The position numbers and the translations under genes were made by a program. Shown here one piece after another: positions 1 through 8,772 of a stretch of 64,000 nt of DNA (position 1 is its first letter; each line of letters opens with the position of its first letter). Below the pieces are notes generated by a model, which saw only the letters and a list, made by a program, of their open reading frames with translations, searched no databases and was not told the origin of the DNA. This stretch comes from Oharaeibacter diazotrophicus (GTDB lineage Bacteria > Pseudomonadota > Alphaproteobacteria > Rhizobiales > Pleomorphomonadaceae). Where the stretch lies: contig NZ_SNXY01000008.1 in the NCBI RefSeq assembly GCF_004362745.1, positions 310,001 through 374,000 on the forward strand, in the 5' to 3' direction.

Positions 1-873
1 GGTGTCGATCCCCTCGATCTCCTCGCCGCCGCCGCCGCGGTGCAGCGCTTCAGCGAGCACCCGCTCGCCCGCGCCGTGACGGCTGCCGCCGAGGCGAGCG
101 GAATCGTGCCGCCGCCGGCGTCGGGCTTCCGCGCCGTCGCCGGCCGTGGTGCGCTGGCGATCGTCGCGGGCGCCCGCATCGCCATCGGCAACGCCGCCCA
201 CATGGCCGACCTCGGTGTCGACACCGGCACGGTCGCGGCCGACCTCGCCGCCCTCGAGGCCCGGGCCCGCACCGCCGTGGTGGTTGCGCGCGAGCGGACG
301 GCGCTCGGCGTGCTCGGCCTCGCCGATCCCGTGCGACCCGAGGCACGGGCGGCGGTGGCGGCGCTCGCCGCCCGCGGCATCGCCGCGCGGATGCTGACCG
401 GCGACAACGCCGCGGTCGCCGCGGCGGTCGCGGGCGAACTCGGGCTCGACGGCTGGAAGGGTCCCGTGCGCCCGGCCGACAAGGCGGCCGAGGTCGAGGC
501 ACTGCAGGCGGCCGGACGGCGCGTGGTCATGGTCGGCGACGGCGTCAACGACGCCCCGGCGCTCGCCGCCGCCGACGTCGGCATCGCCATGGGCACCGGC
601 ACCGACGTCGCCATGGAGACCGCCGGGGTGACGCTGATGCGCCCCGACCCGCGCCTCGTCGAAGCCGCGCTCGACGTCGCCAGGGCGACGACCGCCAAGA
701 TCCGCCAGAACCTGTTCTGGGCCTTCGCCTACAACGTGGTCGGCATCCCGCTCGCCGTCGCCGGCCTCCTGACCCCGGCGATCGCCGGGGCGGCGATGGC
801 CGCGAGTTCGGTCTGCGTCGTCACCAACGCCGGATTGCTGACGCGCTGGAAACCGTCGGGTCTCAATCGTTGA
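1..873 (+). CDS. copA: Copper-translocating P-type ATPase, C-terminal part (5' end outside window)
   Basis: The frame is open from base 1, so this is the last 290 codons of a P1B-type heavy-metal ATPase of the inner membrane. Visible parts are the SEHPLA motif (His20-Pro21 of this fragment) of the nucleotide-binding domain, the hinge motif GDGVNDAPAL (residues 179-188), and a terminal pair of membrane helices carrying YN in the first and MAxSS in the second, the pattern of Cu(I)-exporting CopA proteins. The DKTGT phosphorylation site and the CPC helix lie upstream of the window. Its last 11 bases overlap the convergent tspO gene. Cu(I) specificity is an inference from the transmembrane residues. 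Confidence 0.9.
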   Translation, partial: GVDPLDLLAAAAAVQRFSEHPLARAVTAAAEASGIVPPPASGFRAVAGRGALAIVAGARIAIGNAAHMADLGVDTGTVAADLAALEARARTAVVVARERTALGVLGLADPVRPEARAAVAALAARGIAARMLTGDNAAVAAAVAGELGLDGWKGPVRPADKAAEVEALQAAGRRVVMVGDGVNDAPALAAADVGIAMGTGTDVAMETAGVTLMRPDPRLVEAALDVARATTAKIRQNLFWAFAYNVVGIPLAVAGLLTPAIAGAAMAASSVCVVTNAGLLTRWKPSGLNR

Positions 874-1354
874 GCAGGAGCACGCCGACGTTCAGCGCGA
901 CGGCGTAGGACACCCAGGCGAGATAGGGCGCGAGCGCGAGGCTCCAGCGCCCCACCACCGGCCGCGCGGCGGCGATCGTCCAGGCGATCGCGAGCCAGAG
1001 CGGCAGGATCACCGCGAGCCCCGCCGCCGGTGAATGCAGCCCGAAGAAGGCGACCGACCACGCGGCGTTGAGGACGAGCTGGACCAGGAAGGCGGTCAAG
1101 GCGCGTCGGCGCGCCGGGCCGGCCGGGGCCTCGAACAGGCGCCACAGCACCAGCGCCATCAGCAGGTAGAGCAAGGTCCACACCGGCCCGAACACCGCGT
1201 TCGGCGGCGTGAAGGCGGGCTTGTCGAGGCCGGCGTACCAGGTCGGGATCGCCGGCAGGGTGGCGGCGCTGCCGATCGCGGCGGCGGAAAAGCAGAGTGC
1301 GACGGCGCCGAGGAGCCTGAACGCCGAGGCGACGGCGGTGGACGAACGGGTCAA
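863..1354 (-). CDS. tspO: TspO/MBR family tryptophan-rich sensory protein
   Basis: This encodes about 163 residues, the normal length of bacterial TspO, a five-helix membrane protein that binds tetrapyrroles and modulates their metabolism. The conserved first half is present (TWYAGLDKPAFTPP, then FGPVWTLLY), followed by the LNAAWSVAFFG helix and a C-terminal helix. I chose a TTG start at 1354 because GAGGAG lies 8 bases before it and the protein then begins at the first membrane segment; an ATG at 1426 would add 24 residues of unlikely Arg/Pro-rich sequence. The 3' end overlaps copA tail-to-tail by 11 bases. Upstream it is divergent from the FAD oxidoreductase gene. Confidence 0.88.
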   Translation of the reverse strand: MTRSSTAVASAFRLLGAVALCFSAAAIGSAATLPAIPTWYAGLDKPAFTPPNAVFGPVWTLLYLLMALVLWRLFEAPAGPARRRALTAFLVQLVLNAAWSVAFFGLHSPAAGLAVILPLWLAIAWTIAAARPVVGRWSLALAPYLAWVSYAVALNVGVLLLND

Positions 1355-1530
1355 GCGGGCGGCTCCTCGGCTGATCGGACGACACGAAGGTGGGCCGGTC
1401 GCCCGCCGCGGCAAGGCCCGGGGCATCCCGTCGTCATGCGCCGTCGTCGTCCGCCCCTCTGGTCCGGCGCGCCGGAAGGCCTATGATCCACCCGCCCGAG
1501 CCGGCTCGCCCGGCGTCACGGAGAGATGAG

Positions 1531-2532
1531 ATGACCGATCCCGACCTGCCGCCCCTCGACGGCGTCGCCGTCGCCGTGGTCGGCGCCGGCCTCGCCGGTC
1601 TCGCCGCCGCCCGTCGTCTCGCCAAGGCCGGCGCGGTGGTGTCCGTGTTCGAGCGCGCCGACCGGCCCGGCGGCCGGCTGGCGACGCGGCGGACGGGCGT
1701 CGGCGCCGCCGACCACGGCGCCCAGTATCTCACCGCCCGCGAGCCCGGCTTCAAGGCCTGGGCCGCGCGGGCGCGCGCCGAGGGCGTGCTCGCCGCCTGG
1801 CATCCGCGCGGCAAGGACGGCGAGGATGACTGGCTGGTCGGCGTGCCCGGCATGAACGACCTGCCCGCCGCGCTGATCGACGGCTTCGCGGTGACGACGG
1901 GGCGGACGGTCGCCGCGATCCGCGACGACGAGGCCGCCGGACTGCACCTGGTGTTCGAGCAGGGCGGCGACGCCGGCCCGTTCGCCCACGTGGTGGTGGC
2001 GACCCACGCGCCGCCGGCGCTCGAACTCACCGCCCCGTTCGGTGCGCCGTTCGACCGCATCGCCGAGGTCCGGATGGCGCCGTGCTGGACGCTGCTCGCC
2101 GGCTTCGACCGCCCGGTCGATCCCGGCTTCGACGTGGTCCGCAACGTCGAGGCGCTGGCGTGGACCGCCCGCTCCGCGTCGAAGCCCGGCCGTTCGGGCG
2201 AAGTCTGGGTGGCGCAGGCCGATCCGGTCTGGTCCGCCGCGCGGATCGAGGCGAGCGAGGAGGAGGTGGTGGCGGCGCTGCTGCCGATGCTCGCGGCCGC
2301 GCTCGGCGACATGCCCGAACCGGTGGAGACCGAGGCGCACCGCTGGCGCTTCGCGCTGGTCGAGAAGGCGGTCGGCGAGACCTTCCTGCTCTCGCCCGAC
2401 GGCCGGATCGGCGCCTGCGGCGACTGGGCGATCGCGCCCCGCGCCGAATCCGCCTGGGCCTCCGGCGACGGCCTCGCCGAGGCGCTGATCGCCCGCGCCC
2501 GCGAGGCGGCGGCGCGCGGCGACGCGCCGTGA
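1531..2532 (+). CDS. NAD(P)/FAD-dependent amine oxidase-like oxidoreductase
   Basis: A 333-residue flavoprotein of the renalase/amine-oxidase-like type. The N-terminal Rossmann dinucleotide motif reads VVGAGLAGLAAARRL (from about residue 16), followed by the acidic strand end FERADRPGGRLATRR, typical of FAD-binding monooxygenase and renalase-like proteins. The C-terminal end (IGACGDWAIAP...GDGLAEALI) is the second FAD-contact segment of this fold. The ATG at 1531 is preceded by GGAGAGATGAG; a longer reading from 1390 is not supported by homologous sequence. The substrate is unknown. It is followed 44 bases later by an alpha/beta hydrolase in the same direction, probably co-transcribed. Confidence 0.85.
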   Translation: MTDPDLPPLDGVAVAVVGAGLAGLAAARRLAKAGAVVSVFERADRPGGRLATRRTGVGAADHGAQYLTAREPGFKAWAARARAEGVLAAWHPRGKDGEDDWLVGVPGMNDLPAALIDGFAVTTGRTVAAIRDDEAAGLHLVFEQGGDAGPFAHVVVATHAPPALELTAPFGAPFDRIAEVRMAPCWTLLAGFDRPVDPGFDVVRNVEALAWTARSASKPGRSGEVWVAQADPVWSAARIEASEEEVVAALLPMLAAALGDMPEPVETEAHRWRFALVEKAVGETFLLSPDGRIGACGDWAIAPRAESAWASGDGLAEALIARAREAAARGDAP

Positions 2533-2576
2533 TCCGGCCCCTCGCGGCGGCCGGCGGATCCTGGTAGGAGGCGGCG

Positions 2577-3347
2577 ATGTCGACGCCCCTGCCCCACACC
2601 GTCCGCGGCGAGGCCGACGGGCGGCCGCCCGTCGTGCTGCTGCACGGCTTCGCCGGCGACGCGCTCGGCTGGACCAGCGTCCAGCTGGCGCTCGAGCGCC
2701 GCCGCCGCTCGATCGCCTTCGACCTGCCCGGCCACGGCCGGGCCCTCGCCTGGCCGGAGATCGGGCACGCCGGTCTCGCGGCCAAGGCGGTGACCGCCAG
2801 CCTCGACGCCCTCGACCTGCCGGCCGTGCACCTCGTCGGCCACTCGATGGGCGGCGCCGTCGCCGCGCTGATCGCGCTGCGCGACCCCGGGCGGATCGCC
2901 AGCCTCACCCTGGTCGCCCCCGGCGGCTTCGGCCGCGACATCAACCACCGCCTGCTCCGCCGCTTCGCCGCCGCGCGCGCGGAGAGCGAGATCGCGCCGC
3001 TGCTCGAACAGTTCTTCGGCTATTCCGCCCGTCTGCCGCGGCGGATGGCGGCGCAGATCGCGCTCGGCCGCGACGAACCCGGCCGGATCGAGGCGTTGAC
3101 AACCGTTGCCGAGGCGATCCTCGACGGCGAGGGCCAGCGCACCGTCGACCGCGACGGCATCGGCGCGCTGACGGCGCCGGTGCGGGTGATCTGGGGCGAG
3201 GACGACCGGGTGCTGCCGGTGCGCCAGTCCGAGGGCCTCGCCGGCGCGATCGCGGTGCACCGCTTCGCCGGCGTCGGCCACATGCCGCATCTCGAGGTGC
3301 CCTCGGCGGTCGCCCGCGTCGTCGCCGAGCAGATCGCCACGGCCTGA
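2577..3347 (+). CDS. Alpha/beta-fold hydrolase
   Basis: A 256-residue single-domain alpha/beta hydrolase. The oxyanion-hole strand (VVLLHGF), the nucleophile elbow GHSMGG with Ser90, the acid in GEDDRVLP (Asp209/210) and His235 in GVGHMPHLE make a complete catalytic triad. The sequence pattern (LHGFAGD...W, FDLPGHG, APGGFG) resembles the hydrolase-like proteins often annotated as the acetoin dehydrogenase E2-associated type, but no lipoyl domain is present. A strong ribosome site (TAGGAGG) lies 7 bases before the ATG. It ends 110 bases from the convergent AsmA gene; that spacer shows nothing beyond short GC-rich hairpins. Substrate unknown. Confidence 0.87.
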   Translation: MSTPLPHTVRGEADGRPPVVLLHGFAGDALGWTSVQLALERRRRSIAFDLPGHGRALAWPEIGHAGLAAKAVTASLDALDLPAVHLVGHSMGGAVAALIALRDPGRIASLTLVAPGGFGRDINHRLLRRFAAARAESEIAPLLEQFFGYSARLPRRMAAQIALGRDEPGRIEALTTVAEAILDGEGQRTVDRDGIGALTAPVRVIWGEDDRVLPVRQSEGLAGAIAVHRFAGVGHMPHLEVPSAVARVVAEQIATA

Positions 3348-3457
3348 CGTCCACCCCGGACGGCTCCCCGCGACGGGGTCCCGCGAGGTGCCTATCCTCC
3401 GGCGGGCGCCCGCCGCCGCCGGCCCCACGGTCGACGCGCGGATTCCACGGCGCGCCG

Positions 3458-6400
3458 CTACTGCCCGGCGGCACCGTCGATCAGCTGCTGCAGCGGGTCG
3501 ACCGCGTCGCCGCAGCGCCGGGCCGGATCGCCGGCGCAGTCGTCGGCGGGAGCCGGCGCGGGCGCGGCTGAGCCTGCGGCCGGCGCCGCTTCGGCGGGGA
3601 CGGCCGGTTCGGAGGCAGGGTCGGCCGCGGCGGGCACGGCCGGCTTCGGCTTGCGGGGTTTCTGCGGCTTCTCCGCCGGCGGCTGGTCGTCGCCGGGCGC
3701 GGCCGCCCCGTCGTTCGGCGCCGGTTCGGCGGCATCGGGCGCAGGCTTCCCCGGCTTCTGCGGCTTGGCCGGCTTCTGCGGCTTTTCCGGACGCGGCTGA
3801 TCGTTCCCGGGCGCCGATCCGCCGTCGTTCGGTGTCGGAGCGCCGTCGTCGGGTGTTTCGGGAGCAGGCTTGACCGGCTTCTGCGGCTTCTCCGGGCGCG
3901 GCTCTTCGCCCGCCGGGAGCGGCGCGACGTCGTTCGGCTGCGGCGCCCCGTCGTCGGGCGCGGGCTTCCCCGGCTTCTGCGGCTTGCCGGGCTTCTGCGG
4001 CTTCTCCGGGCGCGGCTGTTCGCCCCCGGGGAGTGGAACGACGTCGTTCGGCTGCGGCGCTCCGTCGTCGGGCACGGGCTTCCCCGGTTTCTGCGGCTTG
4101 GCCGGCTTCTGCGGCTTTTCCGGGCGCGGCTGATCGTTGCCGGGAAGCGGCACGTCGTCGTTCGGCGCGGGATTGCCGACGTCGCCGCCCGGGACGGCGT
4201 CGTCGACCGGCGGGCGCGGGCCGGGGCGGGGACGCGGGACCGGAATGCCGCCGACCACCGCGGGGCCGGAATCGCCGGCCACGGCGTCGCCGCCGGGAAC
4301 GGAGCCCGGATCGCCGGGACCGGGATCGACCACGCCGGGCTCGATCGGCCTCGGTTCGGCCACGCCCGGATCGATCGGGCCGGGATCGGCCGCACCCGGA
4401 TCGTTCGGCCGGAGGGGCGCAGGGTCGCCGGTCGGGATCGGCGGCGCGGCGCCGCCGAGGGCGCCGAGCAGGTCGTCGAGACCGACGTCGCCGGCCGCGC
4501 CGGTGCCGCCGGGCAGGAGCGCGCCGAGATCGGGCGCGACCACCCCCGAACCGCCCGCACCGCCGGCGAGCGCGCCGCCGAGGCCGGGCGCCAACCGGTC
4601 GAACACCGCGCCGAGATCGCCCGCTCCGCCTGCGCCGACCCCGGCGCCCGCGAGCGCCGCGAAGGCGCCGCCCATGCGCGACAGCTTGGCATAGGCCGCC
4701 GCGGGATCGGACAGGATGTCGGCGACGTCGGGATAGATGCGCGGGGACGCCCAGGGCCCCTCGATCACCACCGGGACCTCGAAGGAGAGCGCGTCGCCGC
4801 CACCGGGTGCCGTCAGCTTCGGCGTCACGGTCAGCGCCAGCGCCTTGCCGCCGATGTCGATGCGGCCGGCGCCGCGCGCGGTCAGCGCCGGCGCGTCGAG
4901 GGCGAGGTCGGCGGTGGTGGCGACGCCGCGCGCGACGTCGAAGCTGGCGGCGAGGGTGGTGAAGGGGGTGCTCGCGTCGGGCGAGGCGCCGAGGCCGTTC
5001 ACGATCGCGCTCGCCGCCGAGGCGAGCAGTGCGCGCACGTCGATGCCGAGCAGCGCGCCGCCCTCGACCCGCACCGACGCGGTGCCGGCGAGATCGCGCA
5101 TCAGCGCCCGCACCGAGCCGCCGGTGCCGCGGATCGAAAGATCGGCCGAGGCGCGGCCGCCGATCCGGCCGGTGCCGAGGGTGGCGGCGAGCACGGGCGC
5201 AAGGTCGACCCGCTCCAGACGCACCGCGACGTCGACCGCGGCGGCAGCGTCCGTGGCGTCGACGCCGACGCGACCGGTCAAGGTGCCGCGGTGCAGCGCC
5301 ACCGACGGCAGGTCGACCGCGAGCTTGCCGCCGGCGACGGTGATCCGCGCCTCGGCGGGGCCGCTGGTCAGCGCGCCGTAGCGCAGGGCGTCGGCAGAGA
5401 GGGAGACGTCGGCGTCGAAGGCGCGCAGACCCTCGAGGCCGAGCGGGGCGTCGCTCCAGTCCGCCGCGGTCGCCGCGGTGGGAGCGCCGGGGCCGGCGGC
5501 GCCCGCGGCGCCCGCGATCATGCCGCCGATGTCGATGAGCGGTCCGCGCAGCCGGGCACCCACCCGCGGACGAGCGCCGAAGTCGAGCGAGACGTCGCCG
5601 GAAAAGCCGCCGTCGCCGAGCTTCACCTGGAGGCCGTCGACCGCGACCGAGCGCGCCGAGGCGTCGATCGCGGCGGTGACGGCGAGAGCACCGGCGGGCA
5701 GGCCCTCGGCGGGCCGACCGAGCACGGCGGCGAGGGCGCCGAGCGAGGGGGCGCGGAGCTCGATCCGGCCCGAGGCGGCGCCCTCGGCGGGCAGCACGTC
5801 GCCGTCGAAGCCGAGCCCGACCTTGCCGCCAGTGACGCGGACCGCGAGCGGAAAGGCGTGGCCGTCGAGCACACGGCGGGCGTCGACGGTGGCGTCGAAA
5901 CCGAAGGGCCGGCCGGCTAAACCGAGCGTGCCCTCGGCACGCACCGGCTTGCCGAGCGAGGCGATGGTGGCCTTGACCGCGATCGCCTCGGCGCGGTCGG
6001 CGGCGGGGTCGCCGAACAGGCCGGCGAGGCCGGTGCCGGCGAAGCTGCCCCCGGCGAGCGTCACCGTGCCGGAGGCGTCGAGACTCTCGGCGAGGGCGGA
6101 GGCGGTGCGGCCGGCGGCGGCGAAGGCGAGGTCGGCGCCGAGTTTGCCGGCGAGCGGGGAACCGGCACCGGCGAGACGGGCGAGGGCGCCGACGTCGAAG
6201 CCCTTGGCGGCGACGCTGCCGTCGAGGCGCAGGCGTTCACCGTCCGGCCGCGCCTTAACCCGCAGCGCGAGGCTGCCGCCGGCGAGGCGGACGCCGTCGA
6301 GCACCGCGGTCGCGGCGCCGCCCTCGGCGACGACGACGAGGTGGAGGCCGTCGAGCGTACCGGCGTCGCCGAGCGCCGCGCCGCGGATCGCGCCGACGGT

Positions 6401-7498
6401 GAGGTCGAGGCCGCCGTCGACCACGCCGAGCACGGCGGGATCGAGGCGGGGATCGCCGCCCGGCGCGGCGCGGCCATCCTCCTCGCGGGCGTCCGCGAAG
6501 CGGTCGGCGGCGCGGTCGAGGTCGAGGTCCGGCACGGCGAGGCGCGCGTCGATCCGGGGCCGCGCCCCGGCCGGCAGCGCCACCGAGACGCCGCCGGTGA
6601 CGGCGATGCCGTCGATCTCCGCCTTCAGCCCGCCGAGGTCGACGCGGTCGGCACCGGCCGCGACGTCGCCGGAGACGTCGAGCGCGCGGAACGGCGGCTT
6701 CGGCAGGCCGGCCAGCGCGGCGAAGCCGATCAGGTCGTCGGAGCCGGCGGTCAGACGGCCGCGGGCGGTGGCGGCGCGGGCGTCGACCACGCCGTCGAAG
6801 CCGACCACGAGCGCCTCGGCCGAGAGCGCGAGCCGGACGTCGGCGCTGCCGCCGGCGATCAGCGTCGCCGGCGAGGCGAGGGTCGCGTCGAAGGCGAGCG
6901 GCACGCCGCGGAGCGCGAGGCCGCCGCGGGCGGTCAGCGGTGCGGCGAGGTCGGCGAGCGCGGTCTCGACCGCGATGCGCTCGACCACCTCGGAGACGCC
7001 GGAGCGCTCGTCGGTCCAGCTCACCGAGCCGTCCTCGACGGCGAAGCGCGCGACGGAGAGCGCGAAGCCGCCGCCGGACGCTGCCGGTTCGGCCGACGGC
7101 GCCGCGGCCTTCCCGGCCGCCATGGCCGGGACCCAGTTGCGGTGGCCGTCGGCATCGACGGTGAGGACGAGGCGCGGGCTCTGCAGCGTCAGCCCCGTGA
7201 CCTCGACGCGGCGGTCGATGAGCGGGGCGAGCGCGAGGCCGAAGCGGACGGTGCCGACGCGGGCGAACTCCGGCGCGTCGCCGGCGGCGACGCCAACGTC
7301 GACCGCCTCGAGGGCCGGCTCGGGCACCAGCGTGAAGGAGACCGGACCGTCGAGCGCGAGGCGGAAGCCGGTGGCGCCCTCGACCGCCGCCACCACCTGG
7401 GCGCGGATCCAGTCGGCCGGCACCACGAAAGGCACCGCCAAGACGGCGACCACGAGGATCGCGAGCAGCGCGAACAGGCCGGCGACGATCCGTACCAT
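3458..7498 (-). CDS. AsmA family protein with proline/lysine-rich repeat tail
   Basis: A 1346-residue protein with one N-terminal membrane helix (about residues 5-25) and a long periplasmic body of the AsmA/TamB-like type, which in characterised members bridges inner and outer membranes and affects lipid transport. The AsmA N-terminal signature (VPFVVPADWIRAQVVAAVE, then LDGPVSFTLVPEPALEA) is clear, and the C-terminal AsmA region with GTGRIGGRASADLSIRGTGGSV is followed by ALLPG-type linkers. The last 300 residues are low-complexity: DPGP-type repeats, then five units built on RPEKPQKPxKPQKPGKP, ending in a Cys-containing tail. I prefer ATG 7498 over TTG 7504 because GGGAG is correctly spaced only for the ATG. 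Divergent from the PepSY/two-component operon. Confidence 0.85.
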   Translation of the reverse strand: MVRIVAGLFALLAILVVAVLAVPFVVPADWIRAQVVAAVEGATGFRLALDGPVSFTLVPEPALEAVDVGVAAGDAPEFARVGTVRFGLALAPLIDRRVEVTGLTLQSPRLVLTVDADGHRNWVPAMAAGKAAAPSAEPAASGGGFALSVARFAVEDGSVSWTDERSGVSEVVERIAVETALADLAAPLTARGGLALRGVPLAFDATLASPATLIAGGSADVRLALSAEALVVGFDGVVDARAATARGRLTAGSDDLIGFAALAGLPKPPFRALDVSGDVAAGADRVDLGGLKAEIDGIAVTGGVSVALPAGARPRIDARLAVPDLDLDRAADRFADAREEDGRAAPGGDPRLDPAVLGVVDGGLDLTVGAIRGAALGDAGTLDGLHLVVVAEGGAATAVLDGVRLAGGSLALRVKARPDGERLRLDGSVAAKGFDVGALARLAGAGSPLAGKLGADLAFAAAGRTASALAESLDASGTVTLAGGSFAGTGLAGLFGDPAADRAEAIAVKATIASLGKPVRAEGTLGLAGRPFGFDATVDARRVLDGHAFPLAVRVTGGKVGLGFDGDVLPAEGAASGRIELRAPSLGALAAVLGRPAEGLPAGALAVTAAIDASARSVAVDGLQVKLGDGGFSGDVSLDFGARPRVGARLRGPLIDIGGMIAGAAGAAGPGAPTAATAADWSDAPLGLEGLRAFDADVSLSADALRYGALTSGPAEARITVAGGKLAVDLPSVALHRGTLTGRVGVDATDAAAAVDVAVRLERVDLAPVLAATLGTGRIGGRASADLSIRGTGGSVRALMRDLAGTASVRVEGGALLGIDVRALLASAASAIVNGLGASPDASTPFTTLAASFDVARGVATTADLALDAPALTARGAGRIDIGGKALALTVTPKLTAPGGGDALSFEVPVVIEGPWASPRIYPDVADILSDPAAAYAKLSRMGGAFAALAGAGVGAGGAGDLGAVFDRLAPGLGGALAGGAGGSGVVAPDLGALLPGGTGAAGDVGLDDLLGALGGAAPPIPTGDPAPLRPNDPGAADPGPIDPGVAEPRPIEPGVVDPGPGDPGSVPGGDAVAGDSGPAVVGGIPVPRPRPGPRPPVDDAVPGGDVGNPAPNDDVPLPGNDQPRPEKPQKPAKPQKPGKPVPDDGAPQPNDVVPLPGGEQPRPEKPQKPGKPQKPGKPAPDDGAPQPNDVAPLPAGEEPRPEKPQKPVKPAPETPDDGAPTPNDGGSAPGNDQPRPEKPQKPAKPQKPGKPAPDAAEPAPNDGAAAPGDDQPPAEKPQKPRKPKPAVPAAADPASEPAVPAEAAPAAGSAAPAPAPADDCAGDPARRCGDAVDPLQQLIDGAAGQ
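3640..4140 (-). repeat. Tandem repeats encoding the Pro/Lys-rich tail of the AsmA protein
   Basis: Five imperfect copies of a unit of roughly 110-116 bases; the shared core (CTTCTGCGGCTTYTCCG on the plus strand) recurs near 3660, 3772, 3880, 3995 and 4107. Each unit encodes EKPQKPxKPQKPGKPxPDDGAP-like sequence. The high DNA identity between units suggests recent expansion and possible length variation between strains. The peptide is predicted to be extended, positively charged and possibly cell-wall or LPS associated, which is inference. Confidence 0.75.
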
Positions 7499-7630
7499 GG
7501 CCAAGGCTCCCGTCCCGCGTCCCCGATTCGCCCGGAGGATAGCCTTTCCGGCGCCCCGCGGACGAGTGCCGGCGGAAAACGGCGGCCACGGTCAGGATTC
7601 CGTCAGTGGCGCCGTGGCAGGATCGCGGCC

Positions 7631-8116
7631 ATGACACGTCCCGCCCTCGTCCTCGTCGCGCTCCTCGTCGCCACGGCGTTCGCCGCCGGGCCGGCCTGCG
7701 CCCGCGACGGTGGCGGCGGAAGCGACGGTGGCGACGGCGGCGGCGGCGGCGGTGGCGACGGCGGCGGCGGCGGCCACGGCGGGGGGAACGACGACGGCGG
7801 CGGCCGTGGCGGCGACGACCACGACGACGACGGCGACGATCACGGCGGAGGCGGCGGCAACGGCCGCGGCGACGGCATCCGGCTCGGCCACGACGAGGCG
7901 CGCGCCGCCGTCGAGCGCGGCGAGATGGTACCGTTGTCGCAGGTGCTGCGGATGATCCGCCGCAGCGGCCGCGGCGAGCCGATCGACGTCGAACTGGTGC
8001 GGCGCCGGACGGGACGGGTGATCTACGAGGTGATCGTGCTCGACGAGCAGCGCCACCTCGTGCGTCTCTTCGTGGACGCGGCCGACAACCGCATCCTGGC
8101 GGCGGGAGGGTATTGA
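7631..8116 (+). CDS. Secreted PepSY-domain protein with Gly/Asp/His-rich linker
   Basis: A 161-residue exported protein: signal peptide of about 24 residues ending in ACA-RDG, a low-complexity stretch of Gly, Asp and His up to about residue 82, and a PepSY-like domain (residues about 82-160; LRMIRRSGRGEPIDVELVRRRTG then YEVIVLDEQ). The His/Asp-rich linker could bind divalent metals. Its TGA overlaps the ATG of the response regulator by one base, so it is the first gene of a three-gene operon with a two-component system. In this setting PepSY proteins are thought to act as periplasmic accessory or inhibitor proteins of the sensor; that role here is inferred. Confidence 0.8.
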   Translation: MTRPALVLVALLVATAFAAGPACARDGGGGSDGGDGGGGGGGDGGGGGHGGGNDDGGGRGGDDHDDDGDDHGGGGGNGRGDGIRLGHDEARAAVERGEMVPLSQVLRMIRRSGRGEPIDVELVRRRTGRVIYEVIVLDEQRHLVRLFVDAADNRILAAGGY

Positions 8117-8772
8117 TGCGCATCCTCGTGGTCGAGGACGAGGCGGCGATCGCGCGCGAGGTGGCGGCGGCGCTGCGCGAGGTCGGCTATGTCGTCGACG
8201 TCACCGACAACGGCGAGGACGCCTGGTTCCTGGCCGACACCGAGAATCTCGACGCCATGGTGCTCGACCTCGGCCTGCCCCGCCTCGACGGCCTCACCGT
8301 GCTGCGCCGGATCCGCGCCGGCGGCTCGACGCTGCCGGTGATCGTGCTCACCGCCCGCGGCAACTGGATGGAGCGGGTCGAGGGCATCGACGCCGGCGCC
8401 GACGACTACCTGCCGAAGCCGTTCCAGATGGAGGAGCTGGTCGCCCGGCTCGGCGCCGTGCTGCGCCGCACCGGCGGCCACGCCTCGCCGCTGATCGAGG
8501 TTGGGCGGCTGACGCTGGAGACCCGGCGGCGCACCGCCTCGATCGACGGCCGCTCGATCGACCTGTCGGCGCTGGAATTCCGCCTCGTGCGCTACCTCGC
8601 CCACCACCGCGGCCGGGTGGTCAGCCAGGTCGAACTGTCCGAACACGTCTACGAGACCGACCGCGAGCCCGATTCCAACGCGCTGGAGGTGCTGATCGGC
8701 CGGATTCGGCGCAAGATCGGCCCCGACCTGATCACCACCCGGCGCGGCCAGGGCTACCTGATGGAGGGATGA
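8116..8772 (+). CDS. OmpR/PhoB-family response regulator
   Basis: A 218-residue transcription factor. Receiver domain residues 1-115 have the acidic pocket (EDE), phospho-acceptor Asp51, Thr79 and Lys101; the winged-helix DNA-binding domain occupies about residues 125-217 and ends in ITTRRGQGYLM. The start codon overlaps the PepSY stop (TGATG), and its stop overlaps the kinase start. It resembles the PhoP/FeuP-like regulators of rhizobia. Targets are unknown; the divergent AsmA promoter 600 bases upstream and its own operon are plausible candidates. Confidence 0.93.
   Translation: MRILVVEDEAAIAREVAAALREVGYVVDVTDNGEDAWFLADTENLDAMVLDLGLPRLDGLTVLRRIRAGGSTLPVIVLTARGNWMERVEGIDAGADDYLPKPFQMEELVARLGAVLRRTGGHASPLIEVGRLTLETRRRTASIDGRSIDLSALEFRLVRYLAHHRGRVVSQVELSEHVYETDREPDSNALEVLIGRIRRKIGPDLITTRRGQGYLMEG

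Noticed and set aside
1434-3428. 664-codon minus-strand frame across the FAD oxidoreductase and hydrolase genes
   Set aside because: Spans two convincing plus-strand genes with catalytic motifs; low-complexity translation.
3640-4140. Tandem repeats as a non-coding element
   Set aside because: They lie inside the AsmA frame and encode a regular Pro/Lys peptide, so a protein repeat explains them.
5478-7634. Long open frame opposite the AsmA gene (718 codons)
   Set aside because: A GC-rich shadow of a real gene; Ser/Ala/Pro/Arg-rich with no domain, while the other strand has clear AsmA motifs.
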